From Rachicladosporium sp. CCFEE 5018 (taxonomy: Eukaryota; Ascomycota; Dothideomycetes; Cladosporiales; Cladosporiaceae): 64,000 nucleotides of DNA. Shown here piece by piece: positions 1 to 10,019 of this stretch. The position numbers and the translations under genes were made by a program. The first letter of the stretch is position 1; every line of letters starts with the position of its first letter. The notes beneath the pieces are model-generated. The model was given only the letters and a program-made list of their open reading frames with translations, had not been told where the DNA came from and ran no database searches. The stretch covers positions 2,038,231 to 2,102,230 of the forward strand of contig KZ111140.1 in the NCBI GenBank assembly GCA_002077045.2. The letters run 5' to 3'.

Positions 1-434
1 CCGGGATGGACTTCGGCATGCGACAGTCGCCAATGCCATACTACCTTCCTCAGTACCCTCTCGCCCCACCAGCGCCTCCAGCGCCGCCACCTCCCCACCT
101 CCACCAACAGCATCTCCACCTCCAGACCACGATGCAGGATCCCTTCCACTACTCGACGCCAACGCCCACCTATCCACCCCAGACTAACCTCACGCCCACG
201 CTTGCCACGCCGCCTCAACTACCTGTTTCTCTGCCACATAGCCCTTCCATGCACCAGCAACAGCCAAGCAAAGGGCTTTTCGAGGAGTTTGAGCTTGGTC
301 ACCTGAGGCCTGAGGACCCGATGCTTTTTGGTACTATGGACAGCTATGGGGAGCCAGACACGCCGTTCAGTGAGGAGGGAAGTCTATTCAGTGAGGCGAT
401 GATGGGGTTTGGTGAGGGGATGGAGGAGGTTTAA
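1..434 (+). CDS. Forkhead transcription factor, C-terminal fragment (copy 1)
   Basis: This is the 3' end of a coding region cut by the left window edge. The frame is open to base 1 and ends in TAA at 432-434. The visible ~144 residues are Pro/Gln/His-rich (a run of APPAPPAPPPP type) and end in an acidic tail with repeated FSEEGSLFSEA-like blocks. They align almost residue for residue with the C terminus of the complete forkhead gene at 38315-39947, so the missing upstream part should hold the winged-helix domain. Alone, the fragment has no recognisable fold; it resembles a disordered activation region. It differs from copy 2 by a few substitutions and no frame change, so nothing suggests decay. 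It is convergent with Cactin. Confidence 0.85.
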   Translation, partial: GMDFGMRQSPMPYYLPQYPLAPPAPPAPPPPHLHQQHLHLQTTMQDPFHYSTPTPTYPPQTNLTPTLATPPQLPVSLPHSPSMHQQQPSKGLFEEFELGHLRPEDPMLFGTMDSYGEPDTPFSEEGSLFSEAMMGFGEGMEEV

Positions 435-919
435 AGACTGCTTCGGAGCAGTCTGGGGTTGGTGTGCTACTCGATTGTCGCGATGGCTGATGCTTCTGGT
501 GGCTTCTCTCTGTAAGGAATGGGTTACGAGTTTCGGAACGGCATGGGTTGGGAATGGCATGGGCTTGCACGAGCTGATTTTGCACGGGAGACCGACGAGT
601 GGCGGATTCTGCTGATGACTACTGGTTTGGCTCTGCGATTCGGAGTTCGGGAATGGCTTTTGCGAGACTGGCAGACCTGAACCATCGGTCGAGACCGGCG
701 TTCATGTGCTTCATGGGGAACGGCTTCGGTTTGGGGTGCAAGGAATTTACTTAGTGGTCTATAGAGCGTGTACAATTTGGATGGCAGATTGCTCTCACGG
801 TTGTCAGGGCACCCGGCTGCTTAACTTGCCCTCGGCAGAGCAACATCAGGCATTGGCAGGCAGCACGTGCTCATCGGTCGTGAGGCTTCGTTGCCATCAA
901 CGTTATGGTCTTTTGCTTG
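435..919. other. Convergent intergenic region, forkhead and Cactin 3' ends
   Basis: No gene is supported here. The stretch lies between two convergent stop codons and should hold both 3' untranslated regions. It is retained at 39948-40432 with a few point differences. Short open frames on either strand are not conserved as proteins. Confidence 0.6.
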
Positions 920-2477
920 CTACTTCCTGTAGTACACCCTCTTGAACAGGAACCACACCTGCAGCACACCCTTGTCGAAACTGCTTCGAAATCCTCGTTC
1001 CCTCTTCGCGCTGAAGTCCCACTCGCGATCCACAATCCTCCACGCCACGTCCAGGTACGGCTCCCCGCCCACGAATCGAATGGTACACATATCCTCCTCT
1101 CCTGCCTCCGCTCGCACCTCGCCTCGCCGCCGTCCATCTTCGCGCTCGATCTTGTACGTCGGCGTCGGGGCACCAGGAGGTAGGTCTGGGTAGAATATGT
1201 TGAAACGATAGCCTTGAACTACTTTCGGAGGCGGTGCATCGGTGGTGTAATGTGTTTGATTGTATTTGTTCCAGTCATAGCCTAGCAGCAAGCGGTTGAA
1301 CGACTGAGGTTTGCGGGGGCGGGAGGTAGGGAGCCATCGTGGCAACGACTTTGTCACTACCTCGACTTCGGATGTGAGAATCTCCTCGTTGTCCGCTAGT
1401 CCGCGCGCAAGCTCACGGTCGAAGGTGGTGGGCTGCGTTGCTGCTGAGGTAGCGGGATCGTCGGTGCGCTGACGTTTGATGGCGGGCTCGAGCGCAGTCG
1501 AGGTTGATGAGCGCTTGTGGTTCGGCAAGAGACCGTGGCGTTTGATCGTCTCGCGGTCCGTTTCGAGTTGCTTGGCAAACTCTGCGGGTGTCAAGATGGC
1601 AAGCTGTTTGTCCTCCGGGCGCAGTCGAAGCAGTGGCTCAGGGTCTAGGTCATGCCTGTCGGTGCTGTCCTGGTCCTGGCCGGAAATCTGATCATCGCCA
1701 TTCGCCATAACTGCCGACTGCGCTCTTGCTTGAAGCCGCACTTTCAATGCGTCGGCCTCTGCGACCTGCTTTCCGCGCAAGCCACCAACCCGCAATGCCT
1801 TGATCGATTGCGATACTTTCCTGAGCTTGGCACGTGCCTTGTACACCAATAGGCTGCTCAGTAGATGCTCCCAGTAGTCCGTGTCGATCGGCTCATTCGA
1901 CGACAGCTTAGTCTTGATCTGGCGCTCCAGCTTCTCAAGTCCTTCCAGATCCTTGGGTCCGAGCAGCTTGTCCAGATCGGCCTTGACTGAAGTCACACCT
2001 CGCGCTGACGTCTGCACGCTCTGCGAATGCTTTCTTCGATCCCGACATATTGTTCTCATCATCTGCCGACCTGTCAGCCTCTCATTAGCACCGCAACGCA
2101 GCCCACTTCGAATAGGAAATACTCACATCCCAGTACTCCGCCTCCCGCCTTCCCTTCTCCAATACAACATACCCCTCGATCGCCTTCTCCAACTCGCTCA
2201 AGTCCTTCTCACTCAGTCCCTCAAATACACCCTCTGGATCCGCGGCCTCGAACTCCTCGCCTTCAAGATCATCGTCGAGTGCATCCCGATCCGGGTCCGT
2301 TAGAGCAAGCGTAACAACCAGCCAATCGATCGGCGCGGCCCGTCCACTCTTCACGCGTATTGCTGCCTTCTTGCGTGCTTGCTGTAACACGAAGCGATCC
2401 TCGTCTGCGACCCATGCTGCCTCAGCAGCGTCCGGCGCGGCGGGGCGCTTCGCCGGGATGCTCGAGGGTCCTGGCAT
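920..2477 (-). CDS. CACTIN: Cactin, splicing-associated protein (copy 1)
   Basis: Cactin is a conserved nuclear protein associated with the spliceosome. The CDS is 2477-2127 and 2062-920, with a 64 bp intron (GTGAGT...CAG, phase 0), giving 497 residues. The N-terminal part carries the Cactin mid-domain signature, with an alanine- and lysine-rich helix followed by GRAAPIDWL. The last ~130 residues are the diagnostic CactinC domain: LGYDWNKYNQTHY, then PPPKVVQGYRFNIFYPDL, a CTIRFVGGEPYLDVAWRIV stretch, REWDFSAKRERGFR, and a terminal WFLFKRVYYRK. A low-complexity region around residues 230-330 separates the domains. The protein ends at the usual position, right after the domain. The copy at 40433-41990 differs by only a handful of residues. 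Confidence 0.92.
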
Positions 2478-2807
2478 TGTGAGGCGGTGAGATCAGACCA
2501 TACGTGGTGCAACGTCGGGCGCACTCAATGTGAAGGTGGTGCGTTGAGAAGTCAAGGTAGAGGTGGATGTCGAGTGCTTGGAGATGATGTCGCGAGCAAA
2601 CAAATTAAGCTCATCATGCATCACGGGTGGCGCCGTACATCCCTTGAGCCAAAATCTAACGCTTTGACTGTCCAAAACTCCAAGGACGGCGGCTGGTATG
2701 AAGGTAATGACATTTCATGACGAGACTTACTTAGTAAGACGAGGAACATGGTTACGATATGTACAGACAACTCCCGAAGACAATTGCGCTTTTCCCTTTC
2801 AACTGCT
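2478..2807. other. Intergenic region between Cactin start and fusion-gene end
   Basis: A 330 bp spacer between two minus-strand genes. It should contain the Cactin promoter and the 3' end of the monooxygenase fusion. No RNA gene or conserved frame was seen. The counterpart at 41991-42320 is the same length. Confidence 0.5.
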
Positions 2808-5633
2808 TCATGCATCTTTGGGCGCCCTCTCCCTATACACATCACCAGTAAGGCTAATCTCGTAGTCCACATCCTTGCCCCTTCCCTTCTTCTCCAGCTC
2901 TCTCACAAGCGGCAACATCTCCCTCCCGAATTGCTCAATCTCCTCTTCATAATGCAGGAAAGCTGTCAGGATGATGCTCACGCCCAGCGACTTGAGCAGC
3001 ACAATCCGATCAGCGATCTGCTCCTTGGTACCGATGAGCTTCGTTTTGAATCTGGCATCGTTGTCAGCCGTCATCCACGCTAAACGTTCGCAGCAGTGGT
3101 AGCTTACCCATCGTTATACTGCACCAAATCCTCGAACTTGCTGTTAGCCCACATTCCACTCTTGTTCCCTGTGCTCGCGCCTGCATTCTGCACTTGCTGT
3201 CGGAAGCCCTCCACAGCCTCTGCATCAGCCTTGCCTTGGATCTCCTGTAGCACATGGACAGCCTCCTCCTCTGTGTCGCGGCATATGACGAAGCCATTGA
3301 GTGCGAACTTAACTTGACCTTCCCGACCATGGTGGACAGCACGGGCCTTGACGTCAGCGATCTGCTTCTGGAAACCTTCGAGAGTGTTGCCGTTCATGCT
3401 ATGAATGTGTTAGTCGAGATTGCGCGTCCAGATAATCTGGCACATACAAGTAGTAATCCGAGACTGCTCCACCATTGTCCTTCGCATCATCACTGTTCCC
3501 TCCCTGGAAGATCTCCGGATATGGCCGTCCTGGTAATTCCAACGGCTTCGGCTTGAGCGAGTAATCGTGGAACTGGTAAAAGTCGCCCTTGAACGTGAAC
3601 TTGTCTTCCGTCCAGATGCCTTTCAAACAGGAGATGAATTCCCGACTTCTTCGATACCGTTCTGCATGATCCAACCACCATTGCCCGATGCTTGTGAATT
3701 CCAGTTTGAACCAGCCTGACACGATATTGACAGCCGCTCGGCCATCGCTGAAGTGGTCGATCGAGGCAATCTGCTTGGCGGCTACTGCCGGGTTCCAAGG
3801 ACCGGGCAGTAAGGCGATGATGAGCTTGAGTCTCTCTGTCTTAGCCAATAGTAAGGAACTCAATGTAACGGGTTCGTGTTGATTCTCCGCACCGTAGCCA
3901 GCCATGAAGCGAATCTGGGAGAGGGCATACTCGAACCCTACTCTTTCCGCGGTTTGTGCGTAGCGGATGTTCGATTTGTGGTCCCAGTTCGTCCGTTGCG
4001 GTATCTTACTGATCACTAACCCGCCAGAGACATTAGGAACCCAATACGCGAATTTGACGCGGTCTGGATCGGCGTTGATCTTGTCGTGATAGCTCAGATC
4101 GGCTGCACCGCTGTTGAAGGTGCCGTTGACTAGAGGTGAGCGCAAGGGCGTATTCGAACCGCTGTTGCTACGGCTGCGGTCGGTGCTTGCTACGGAGACA
4201 ACGATGCGCCGCCCACTGACGGTGCCTGAGCGAAGGCGATCGAGTGCATCATTGATGCCTGCCAATCCACCCTCAGCCACCTCCACTTCCGGTAGCTTGA
4301 GACATTTAGCAATGAGAAGCTCTTCCAGCCACTCCACTAGTGCTTCACCGACAGCAGCATTCTCGTGGAAGACTTTGATCGGTACCTTGTGGTGCACTAC
4401 ACCAGTCGCCACCTGCTTCGGTAGACCAGTCAACCCGAGTAAATGCGACTTGGCGCCCGTCGAGTTCTGCTGCAGTGCCTCCTGCAGGCGCGTAGCAGTG
4501 TCGGATCCTACGGCATCGAAGCCGAACCGTAGCTTAGCGCCCGTGACACCCTTCAGGATCTCGACCGCACGTTTGTCGTCAAGCTTGTCGACAAGAAGGT
4601 CTACGCCAAGTTCATTCAGGCGCTGCGCTCCTTTCGCGAGGTCCGCAACAGCAGCCACTTTGAGCCCAGCCAGCTTAGCCAGTTGTGCGACAAGCTGTCC
4701 AGTGGTTGTCGACGCACCCCAGACTGCGATCCATTCGCCAGGCCGTGGTCGCTCTTGCTCGGAGATCCCATTGAAGACCTCATCTCTCACGTCCTCGGCG
4801 ACCTCGTGCTTAGGTAGACTTCTCGCTGCGCGGAGAATGTTAGGCCCAGCAGATGCGGGAGGCACACCCGAGAAGTCTACGCCGAGACTGATCGTCAATG
4901 ACAGGGCAGCAGCGACGAAAGCTACCCCCAAGGCAGCACCTTCTTTGACTTCCACACCTTGCGGCAGTCGAGCCACGTTGCTGTCGCTCGTCACAACGTA
5001 CTCCTGGTAAGCAGCCTTGCGTACGTCGCGGTAGTCTGTGCTCGGGCCAAAGACGACATCACCTTGACTAATGCGGCTGTGCTTCCTCGGTGCTTTGACA
5101 ACGATCCCAGCGAAGTCTCGACCGTTGATCCATGGGTAAGAGGGTTGCGAGAAGCCGTAGTCCGCACCCTTCCAGTCGACGGGGTTAAGGCCGATGGCGA
5201 GGACCTGCACAAGGATCTCATCGTCACCTCGAAGCTCGGGAATGTCCTGCGAGTGCTCCAGAGAGTACTTCTGTCGAGGTCCATGCAGTAGGAGGAGATC
5301 TTGCTGGGGACGCGGTAGTCGTAGGAAGTCGTCTGACTTGTGCGTACCATTCACGCCGTTGGTGCCATTGGTCGTGGGTGTCGACTCCTGCGCCTTCGGG
5401 GCGTCTGGCTGTACTGCAGCGTTCAGACTAGCGAAGCTGCGATGCCCATTGCTTGGCTGCGAGGCAGCCGTACTTCTCCCACACTCCTGATCCGGCTTCA
5501 GCGACACAAACTGCGCGTTGCCCACTCTAGTAGGCATCTTGAGCAGAACGACAGAAACAACCAGACAGAAAAGTAGGATAAACAAAGACGCGTAAGGAGA
5601 TGCAAGAAATTGTTCCCAACCCAAGTCACGCAT
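2808..5633 (-). CDS. MDR oxidoreductase / SfnG-type flavin monooxygenase fusion (copy 1)
   Basis: The CDS is 5633-3448, 3398-3108 and 3051-2808 (introns 49 and 56 bp), 906 residues. Residues ~16-32 form a hydrophobic segment, a likely membrane anchor. Residues ~95-480 are a zinc-independent MDR/quinone-reductase-type domain: GLNPVDWKGADYG, then a nucleotide-binding loop WGASTTTGQLVAQLAKLAG. A Ser/Asn-rich linker follows. Residues ~525-906 match bacterial dimethyl-sulfone monooxygenase (SfnG, luciferase-like FMNH2-dependent family): DRVKFAYWVPNVSGGLVIS, FEYALSQIRFMAGYGAE, VNIVSGWFK, HPEIFQGGNS-like and FEDLVQYNDG. Both splice joins restore SfnG motifs (DYYFMNGNTLEGF; YNDGFKTKLIGT). The likely role is oxidative release of sulfur from organosulfur compounds. 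An upstream in-frame GTG extends the frame by six codons; I chose the first ATG. Confidence 0.85.
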
Positions 5634-6085
5634 CAGTGGAGCGGACTGCACCTGTCCTATGCAAGTGGCATGTATTATGGCAACATCCAGACTAACCGGA
5701 GGCTATCTCGGTACCACACTGCGATCGTCGCCGTTGTGCGCGCGAGAGAGGGAGGTGTCGAGCTGCAAGCTCGATGGCGTGCTTTGGGGATGCCGAAGCT
5801 TCGCATTTGTAGCGCGGGTGGGCGAGTGGGCGGAGAAGAGACGTCATGGGTAAAGCCATTGGCATTACAGGTGATCTCGGTCTCGAAATGATGGGCATGA
5901 GGTATTGAATTCGGTTGTTCAGGAACGATTGTGGTTGCGGACTGGAAGGGCCTCTCGAGTGCATCGGCCATGTTGGAGCACAGGCCACCGCGTGCGTCCA
6001 TCGGGAATCTACGCACTTCGACCATGCCGTGAATGCCAATCTACATTTTCAAAGACTGCAGTCTCTTTCTACGTCGCAGACCAAC
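5634..6085. promoter_or_regulatory. Divergent promoter region, fusion gene and DUF3253 gene
   Basis: A 452 bp region between two divergently transcribed genes, so both promoters must lie here. Several overlapping frames exist on both strands but none resembles a protein, and they are not preserved against copy 2 (45144-45579), which has small indels. No clear TATA box was identified. Confidence 0.5.
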
Positions 6086-6421
6086 ATGACCTTCGCGATG
6101 AAAGCCAAGCTTCGAACCTTTCTCACAACGCGCCACCCACCCAAAACGTTCTGCCCTTCAGAAGTCGCCCGTAGCCTGCTTGAGACAGATCTCGCGGAGC
6201 TAGGCGCCGAGACCTGGCGGGAAGCAATGCCTGCTGTGCGCAAGATAGTCTTCGAATGGCGGGCGGAAGGGAAGTGCGAGGTGCTGCAGAAGAGTGAGGT
6301 GCTGGGAGAGGATGTACGGTTGGAGGATGTGAAGGGCCCGATACGCGTGAGGAGGACGCATACATTTACTGGTGAGGAGGAGGAGGAGAAGGAGGAGGAT
6401 GATATGAGGGACTTTACGTGA
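6086..6421 (+). CDS. DUF3253 family protein (copy 1)
   Basis: A small, intron-free gene of 111 residues. The core (residues ~8-95) matches DUF3253, a domain common in bacteria and some fungi: KTFCPSEVARSL, then WREAMPAVRKIVFEW, GKCEVLQK and KGPIRVRRT. The family looks like a small winged-helix fold; its function is not established. The C terminus is an acidic tail of Glu/Asp encoded by a GAG/GAA repeat. I chose the ATG at 6086 because the domain begins just after it and the upstream in-frame extension from 5915 is not conserved in copy 2. Copy 2 (45580-45918) differs by a few residues and one extra codon in the Glu run. Confidence 0.75.
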   Translation: MTFAMKAKLRTFLTTRHPPKTFCPSEVARSLLETDLAELGAETWREAMPAVRKIVFEWRAEGKCEVLQKSEVLGEDVRLEDVKGPIRVRRTHTFTGEEEEEKEEDDMRDFT

Positions 6422-6535
6422 GGGTTTCAGTGCATCATTACATTATCCTGTGTACAACAGCACCCAAACGCCAGCCCCGTTATCGTCTATCGATGCCGAC
6501 CATTGCCTGAAGTCATTCGGCCTCCAAACTCATGC

Positions 6536-7185
6536 TTAAGCCCCACCCTTCTCTGATGCTCTTCCAGCCCTCCTAGCCTTCCACCAAAGCACCGGCAGGA
6601 CGATACAGCTCGTCGCAAAAAGAACAGCACAGCCCACGCAGCAGCCCCATATCGCCTTGGTCTCGAAGCAGTTTACTCTCGTAGTACCCGCCAGACCTCC
6701 GATTCCAGTTGCACCTGCCCTCACGTTACCCATCAGAGCGGTCGTGAACTCGTACGCGTTCTGCGCTGAAGCGGCCTCAGATGCAGAGCCGATGGCCATG
6801 CAGTTCATGTAGCTCAGCGGACGGCCGAGGAGCACGGAAATGATTGTGAAGGCCAGCAGCAGGAGGGCGTCGATGGCTGTGAGGACCAGCAGGGTGAGGG
6901 AGCCTTGGGCGCAGAAGAAGGGGAGGGAGAGGAGGGTGTAGAGGGCTGCTAGGCTCGTCTACGTGCGTGTCAGTATCGGTCTATGGGCTTCTAGAGAGCA
7001 GAAGTAGAACTCACGACCGAGAGAGTCCCGACAATTTCTTTGGGAGGCTCAATGTTGGTGCTCACAATTTGCGAGACGAAGTTCGCTGTGAGTCCGATGA
7101 TGGTGACCATGGCTATGAGCGAGAGAATGCGGACGAGCATGAAGGTCTTTGCCAAAGGCGCGGCGCCGTAGGTTGGAAGAGGCAT
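6536..7185 (-). CDS. MARVEL-like four-helix membrane protein (copy 1)
   Basis: The CDS is 7185-7015 and 6958-6536, with a 56 bp intron in phase 0, giving 197 residues. Four hydrophobic segments are visible: ~18-40, ~55-75, ~80-105 and ~160-183. A short loop before the last helix carries NCFETKAIW. This layout (helices 1-3 tight, long loop, helix 4, short basic tail) is typical of fungal MARVEL-domain proteins of the plasma membrane or secretory pathway. No signal peptide precedes helix 1. The gene is convergent with DUF3253 (114 bp between stops). In copy 2 only exon 2 survives, because exon 1 falls in an assembly gap. Confidence 0.7.
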
Positions 7186-8127
7186 GGCTGCTGATGGAGT
7201 GCCGGACGTGCGAGGAGGACTGTCGACGGGTACTGGTGTAGTATTTTGTGTTTAGCGATCTGGCCGCGAGATCTGTTTGCGCGCCGACAACGAAGTGCGC
7301 GAGATAGGCAGATGCAACCAGTACACCTTTCAAGGAATTGCAATGAGAGGGACCAAAGAAGTAAGGAGAAACAAAGGAGAATCGTAGCACTTTGCCGCTG
7401 AGATGAGGTTTCCGCTCGAAGAAGACGTGAAGCAACCTCGAGATCCAGAAAGCTGTCTTGCCTTATACCTCACGCGCGTTTCGTATCGGCATGGCGAAGC
7501 GCCCGCCTGTGCACCGCGAAGACTTCCGCTTGGTCGGCGGCTATCATCTAAGCGCTTCGCCAAGGCAGATACGTGTCGCCGCCATCTGTTACAGTCGGGA
7601 GGCTGTCGATAGGTCTGCAGCTGTTGAAGAGATGGCATCCCATACCGTAGGCCTGGTGGTGATCGCAAGATGGCTGCTGCACTTGTCCGGAAGATCCGCG
7701 AACAGCCCGAGCATCGTCTTCTGAAGGCCTAACGGGCATTGGGACTGATGTCCCGCCGTGGTGGCGTTTTCTATCCGTTCTGAATCAAGAGTCCTTGTCC
7801 GGCGAGTATATCTCTAGGCGTTCAAGTGGGCTATGGCATGGTGAGGGAGGGCGAGGTAACTGTCATTCGCATTCGCAGGATGATGTGGAATCTCGCAGTG
7901 TGGGGGAGTGGCGATCGTCAATGATGACATAGTCGGGAGAGCTTCCATGACAATAACTATTTCGCCCTTAGATATATCGACTGGACCACTATCTTTGTGT
8001 CTCTTGCTCAGTCACTCGCCATCGCACAAAAACTACATCTCCACAACCCAAGTCAGTCGCAAACCTGAAGCTCTCACCAGTTCGCGCCCTCCTCTACCTC
8101 ATCTTCACCTTCGCCACAGCCGCCACC
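7186..8127. other. Divergent intergenic region upstream of MARVEL gene and MsrA
   Basis: A 942 bp gene-free region holding the promoters of the divergent MARVEL and MsrA genes. A TATA-like AGATATATC lies near 7970, about 160 bp before the MsrA start, followed by CT/CA-rich sequence typical of fungal leaders. Open frames here have no recognisable domain. Confidence 0.5.
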
Positions 8128-8787
8128 ATGGCTTCGATCTTCCAGCGTCTGACGCGACCCTTCACCTCTAGCACAATGCAATTTGCGCCCGGTCAGAGCG
8201 CCGCATCAGCGATGAACGTACCTGAGGGTGCGCAGAAGTGTACGATCGCAGCTGGTTGCTTTTGGGGTGTTGAGCACATGTACCGAAAGGACTTTGGCAA
8301 GAAGGGTCTACTGGACGCACGAGTAGGCTACATCGGTGGCGACAGCAAGAACCCGAGTTATCGCGCGGTGTGCAGTGGAACGTCTGGACGTGAGTAGCTT
8401 GCGCAGGTATATGCTTGCATACTGGCATTACACCCAGACGCTGAAGCTCTCCAAGTCGTCTTTGACCCGCAGCAAGTCTCCTACCGCACACTCATTGAAC
8501 ACTTCTACCGCATGCACGACCCCACCACCGCCAACCGACAAGGTCCCGACACTGGCTCGCAATACCGCAGTGGGATCTTCTACCACTCTGACGAGCAGAA
8601 GTCTATCGCAGAGGAGGTCACGAAGCAGGCTAACGAGAAGTGGTACAAGGGCAAGATCGTGACCGAGGTGTTGCCAGCTGGAGAGTGGTGGGATGCGGAG
8701 AAGTACCATCAGCTGTACTTGGATCATAACCCGGGCGGGTACGAGTGCCCGAGTCATTTCCTGAGGACGTTCCCTCCTCTGTCGTGA
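8128..8787 (+). CDS. MXR1: Peptide methionine-S-sulfoxide reductase MsrA
   Basis: The CDS is 8128-8389 and 8438-8787 (48 bp intron), 203 residues. The enzyme reduces methionine-S-sulfoxide in oxidised proteins. The catalytic GCFWG motif is at residues 43-47 (Cys44), followed by VGYIGG, the splice-joined CSGTSGHAEALQVVFDP, MHDPTTANRQGPDTGSQYRS and a C-terminal DHNPGGYECPSH; all are MsrA hallmarks. The start sits in CCACCATGG, a strong initiation context. The first ~16 residues (MASIFQRLTRPFTSST) are basic and Ser/Thr-rich, like a mitochondrial presequence, and Met17 could start a cytosolic form. It is convergent with JEN1. Its copy-2 counterpart would lie in the 46471-46570 gap. Confidence 0.95.
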
Positions 8788-8969
8788 GGTGTTGGGCAGT
8801 GTAGGAAGATAGGGTATGATCATTTCACGATGTTTTCGATGTGTGCAGCTCCATTCACTGAGTCGTACATGATCGTCGAGGAAGGTTGATGTATAAGATT
8901 TGCATGACCTAGGCCTGCTTACGTGCTGTACTCGCAGACGTAGCCAATCTCGTTGTTGAATCAACTTGC

Positions 8970-10000
8970 CTACTTCACCTCATTCATGTCAGACACGCTT
9001 GCCTTCTCCACATCCACCTGCTTGACATTCTCAAAGTCTGTAGACTGTCCAATGACATGGTGCTCGAAGTGCGAACCACGTTTCTCGGGTCCGACAGCAA
9101 CTGTGAAAGCAATGCCGAGAGCGATGATAGCAGTAGCGATACCCATGACAGGGCCATAGCTCGAGACCTCCTTGCCTCGCAGGCGAATTGGAAGACCTTC
9201 GGCGAGCGCGTTGACGATCTGCGCGCTGGGCGAGGAGATCATGTTGCCAAGCTGGTAGGTTACTGGGAGATGTTTGTCAGTGAACGGGTTTACTTCGGGT
9301 ATACTTTGGTAAGTTGAACGTACGTCCTGGGAACGAAGACCTGAACGCCGGCGGCGATAGCTCATTGAGATGGATGGGAATGACACCCCAAGCTCCTTGT
9401 ACGAAGAACTGCATCATGAAGCCGCTGGCCGAGAGGCCGCCCATGGTCGTTGGCATGATCCATGCAGGAATCAGCAGAGCGGACATTAAGGCTGCACAAA
9501 CCATTGCTCGGCGACGACCGAACCACTGCGAGAAGTAGCCAATGATTGTGCCGCCGACACAGGCGCCTGTCTTCATCAGGATGCTCGCAATGGACGCGTC
9601 GTGGTTGTCAAGGCCCTTCTGGGTGCGCATAAAAGTCGTGTATGAGTCCTGGCTCGTGTGCTATCGATCTGTTAGCTTCTGGGACCTCCCCGAACGCCTT
9701 GGGGTCTCAAACTGACGCTATAGAAGTTGAACCAGGTCATCAGGATGATGGCGTAAACACAGAGCTTCCACTGGCTCGCAAGCATCGCCTTGCTCTCTTT
9801 CCAGAAAACGGCGCCACTGGCGGATTTGTGGCCGGCAGCCTTGCGATCGCGGAACTGCTGTGACTCGGGGAAGGCGATGCGGATGAGACCAACAGCAATG
9901 GAAAGGCCAGCGGCAATCCAGAAGGTGATCTTCCAAGACTCGGTACTACCACCGACTCCGAGGTTGGCGCATGCGGCGCAGACGTAGCCGAAGCTGTAAC
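8970..10000 (-). CDS. JEN1: JEN1-type carboxylate:H+ symporter, C-terminal part (copy 1)
   Basis: A major-facilitator carrier for lactate, pyruvate and related acids. Visible exons are 10000-9717, 9660-9324 and 9262-8970 (introns 56 and 61 bp); phases agree throughout. The upstream intron starts at 10001 and runs into the N gap, so the N-terminal half is missing here. Recognisable parts are GYSFGYVCAAC, RIAFPESQQF, a conserved FMRTQKGLDNHDAS loop, GYFSQWFGRRRAM and IPIHLNELSPPAFR, then the last helices and a charged cytoplasmic tail. The matching N-terminal half is at 46571-47948. Bases 9488-10019 look identical to 46571-47102, far more alike than the flanking duplicated genes. Confidence 0.85.
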
Positions 10001-10019
10001 CTGCGGCGACGTAAGCTAT

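Larger units (their letters stand above)
1..6973 (+). repeat. Large direct duplication, copy 1 (partner 39514-46470)
   Basis: The same genes occur in the same order and orientation at 39514-46470, with an offset of 39513 falling to 39510 and then 39497 through small indels. The block covers the forkhead tail, Cactin, the fusion monooxygenase, DUF3253 and MARVEL exon 2. Hand alignment shows about 1-3% differences over much of the block. A tract inside the fusion gene (about 3900-5218) differs at roughly 8-14 positions per 60 bases in the stretches compared. A further 532 bp (9488-10019) matches 46571-47102 with no difference seen. Confidence 0.95.

Noticed and set aside
4114..5010. A 298-codon plus-strand frame antisense to the fusion gene
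   Set aside because: A low-complexity Ser/Arg/Ala shadow of the minus-strand gene; differences between the two duplicated copies are synonymous in the minus-strand frame, not this one.
5915..6085. An upstream in-frame extension of the DUF3253 gene
   Set aside because: The extra 57 residues are not protein-like and the duplicate copy has indels there; the domain begins right after the ATG at 6086.
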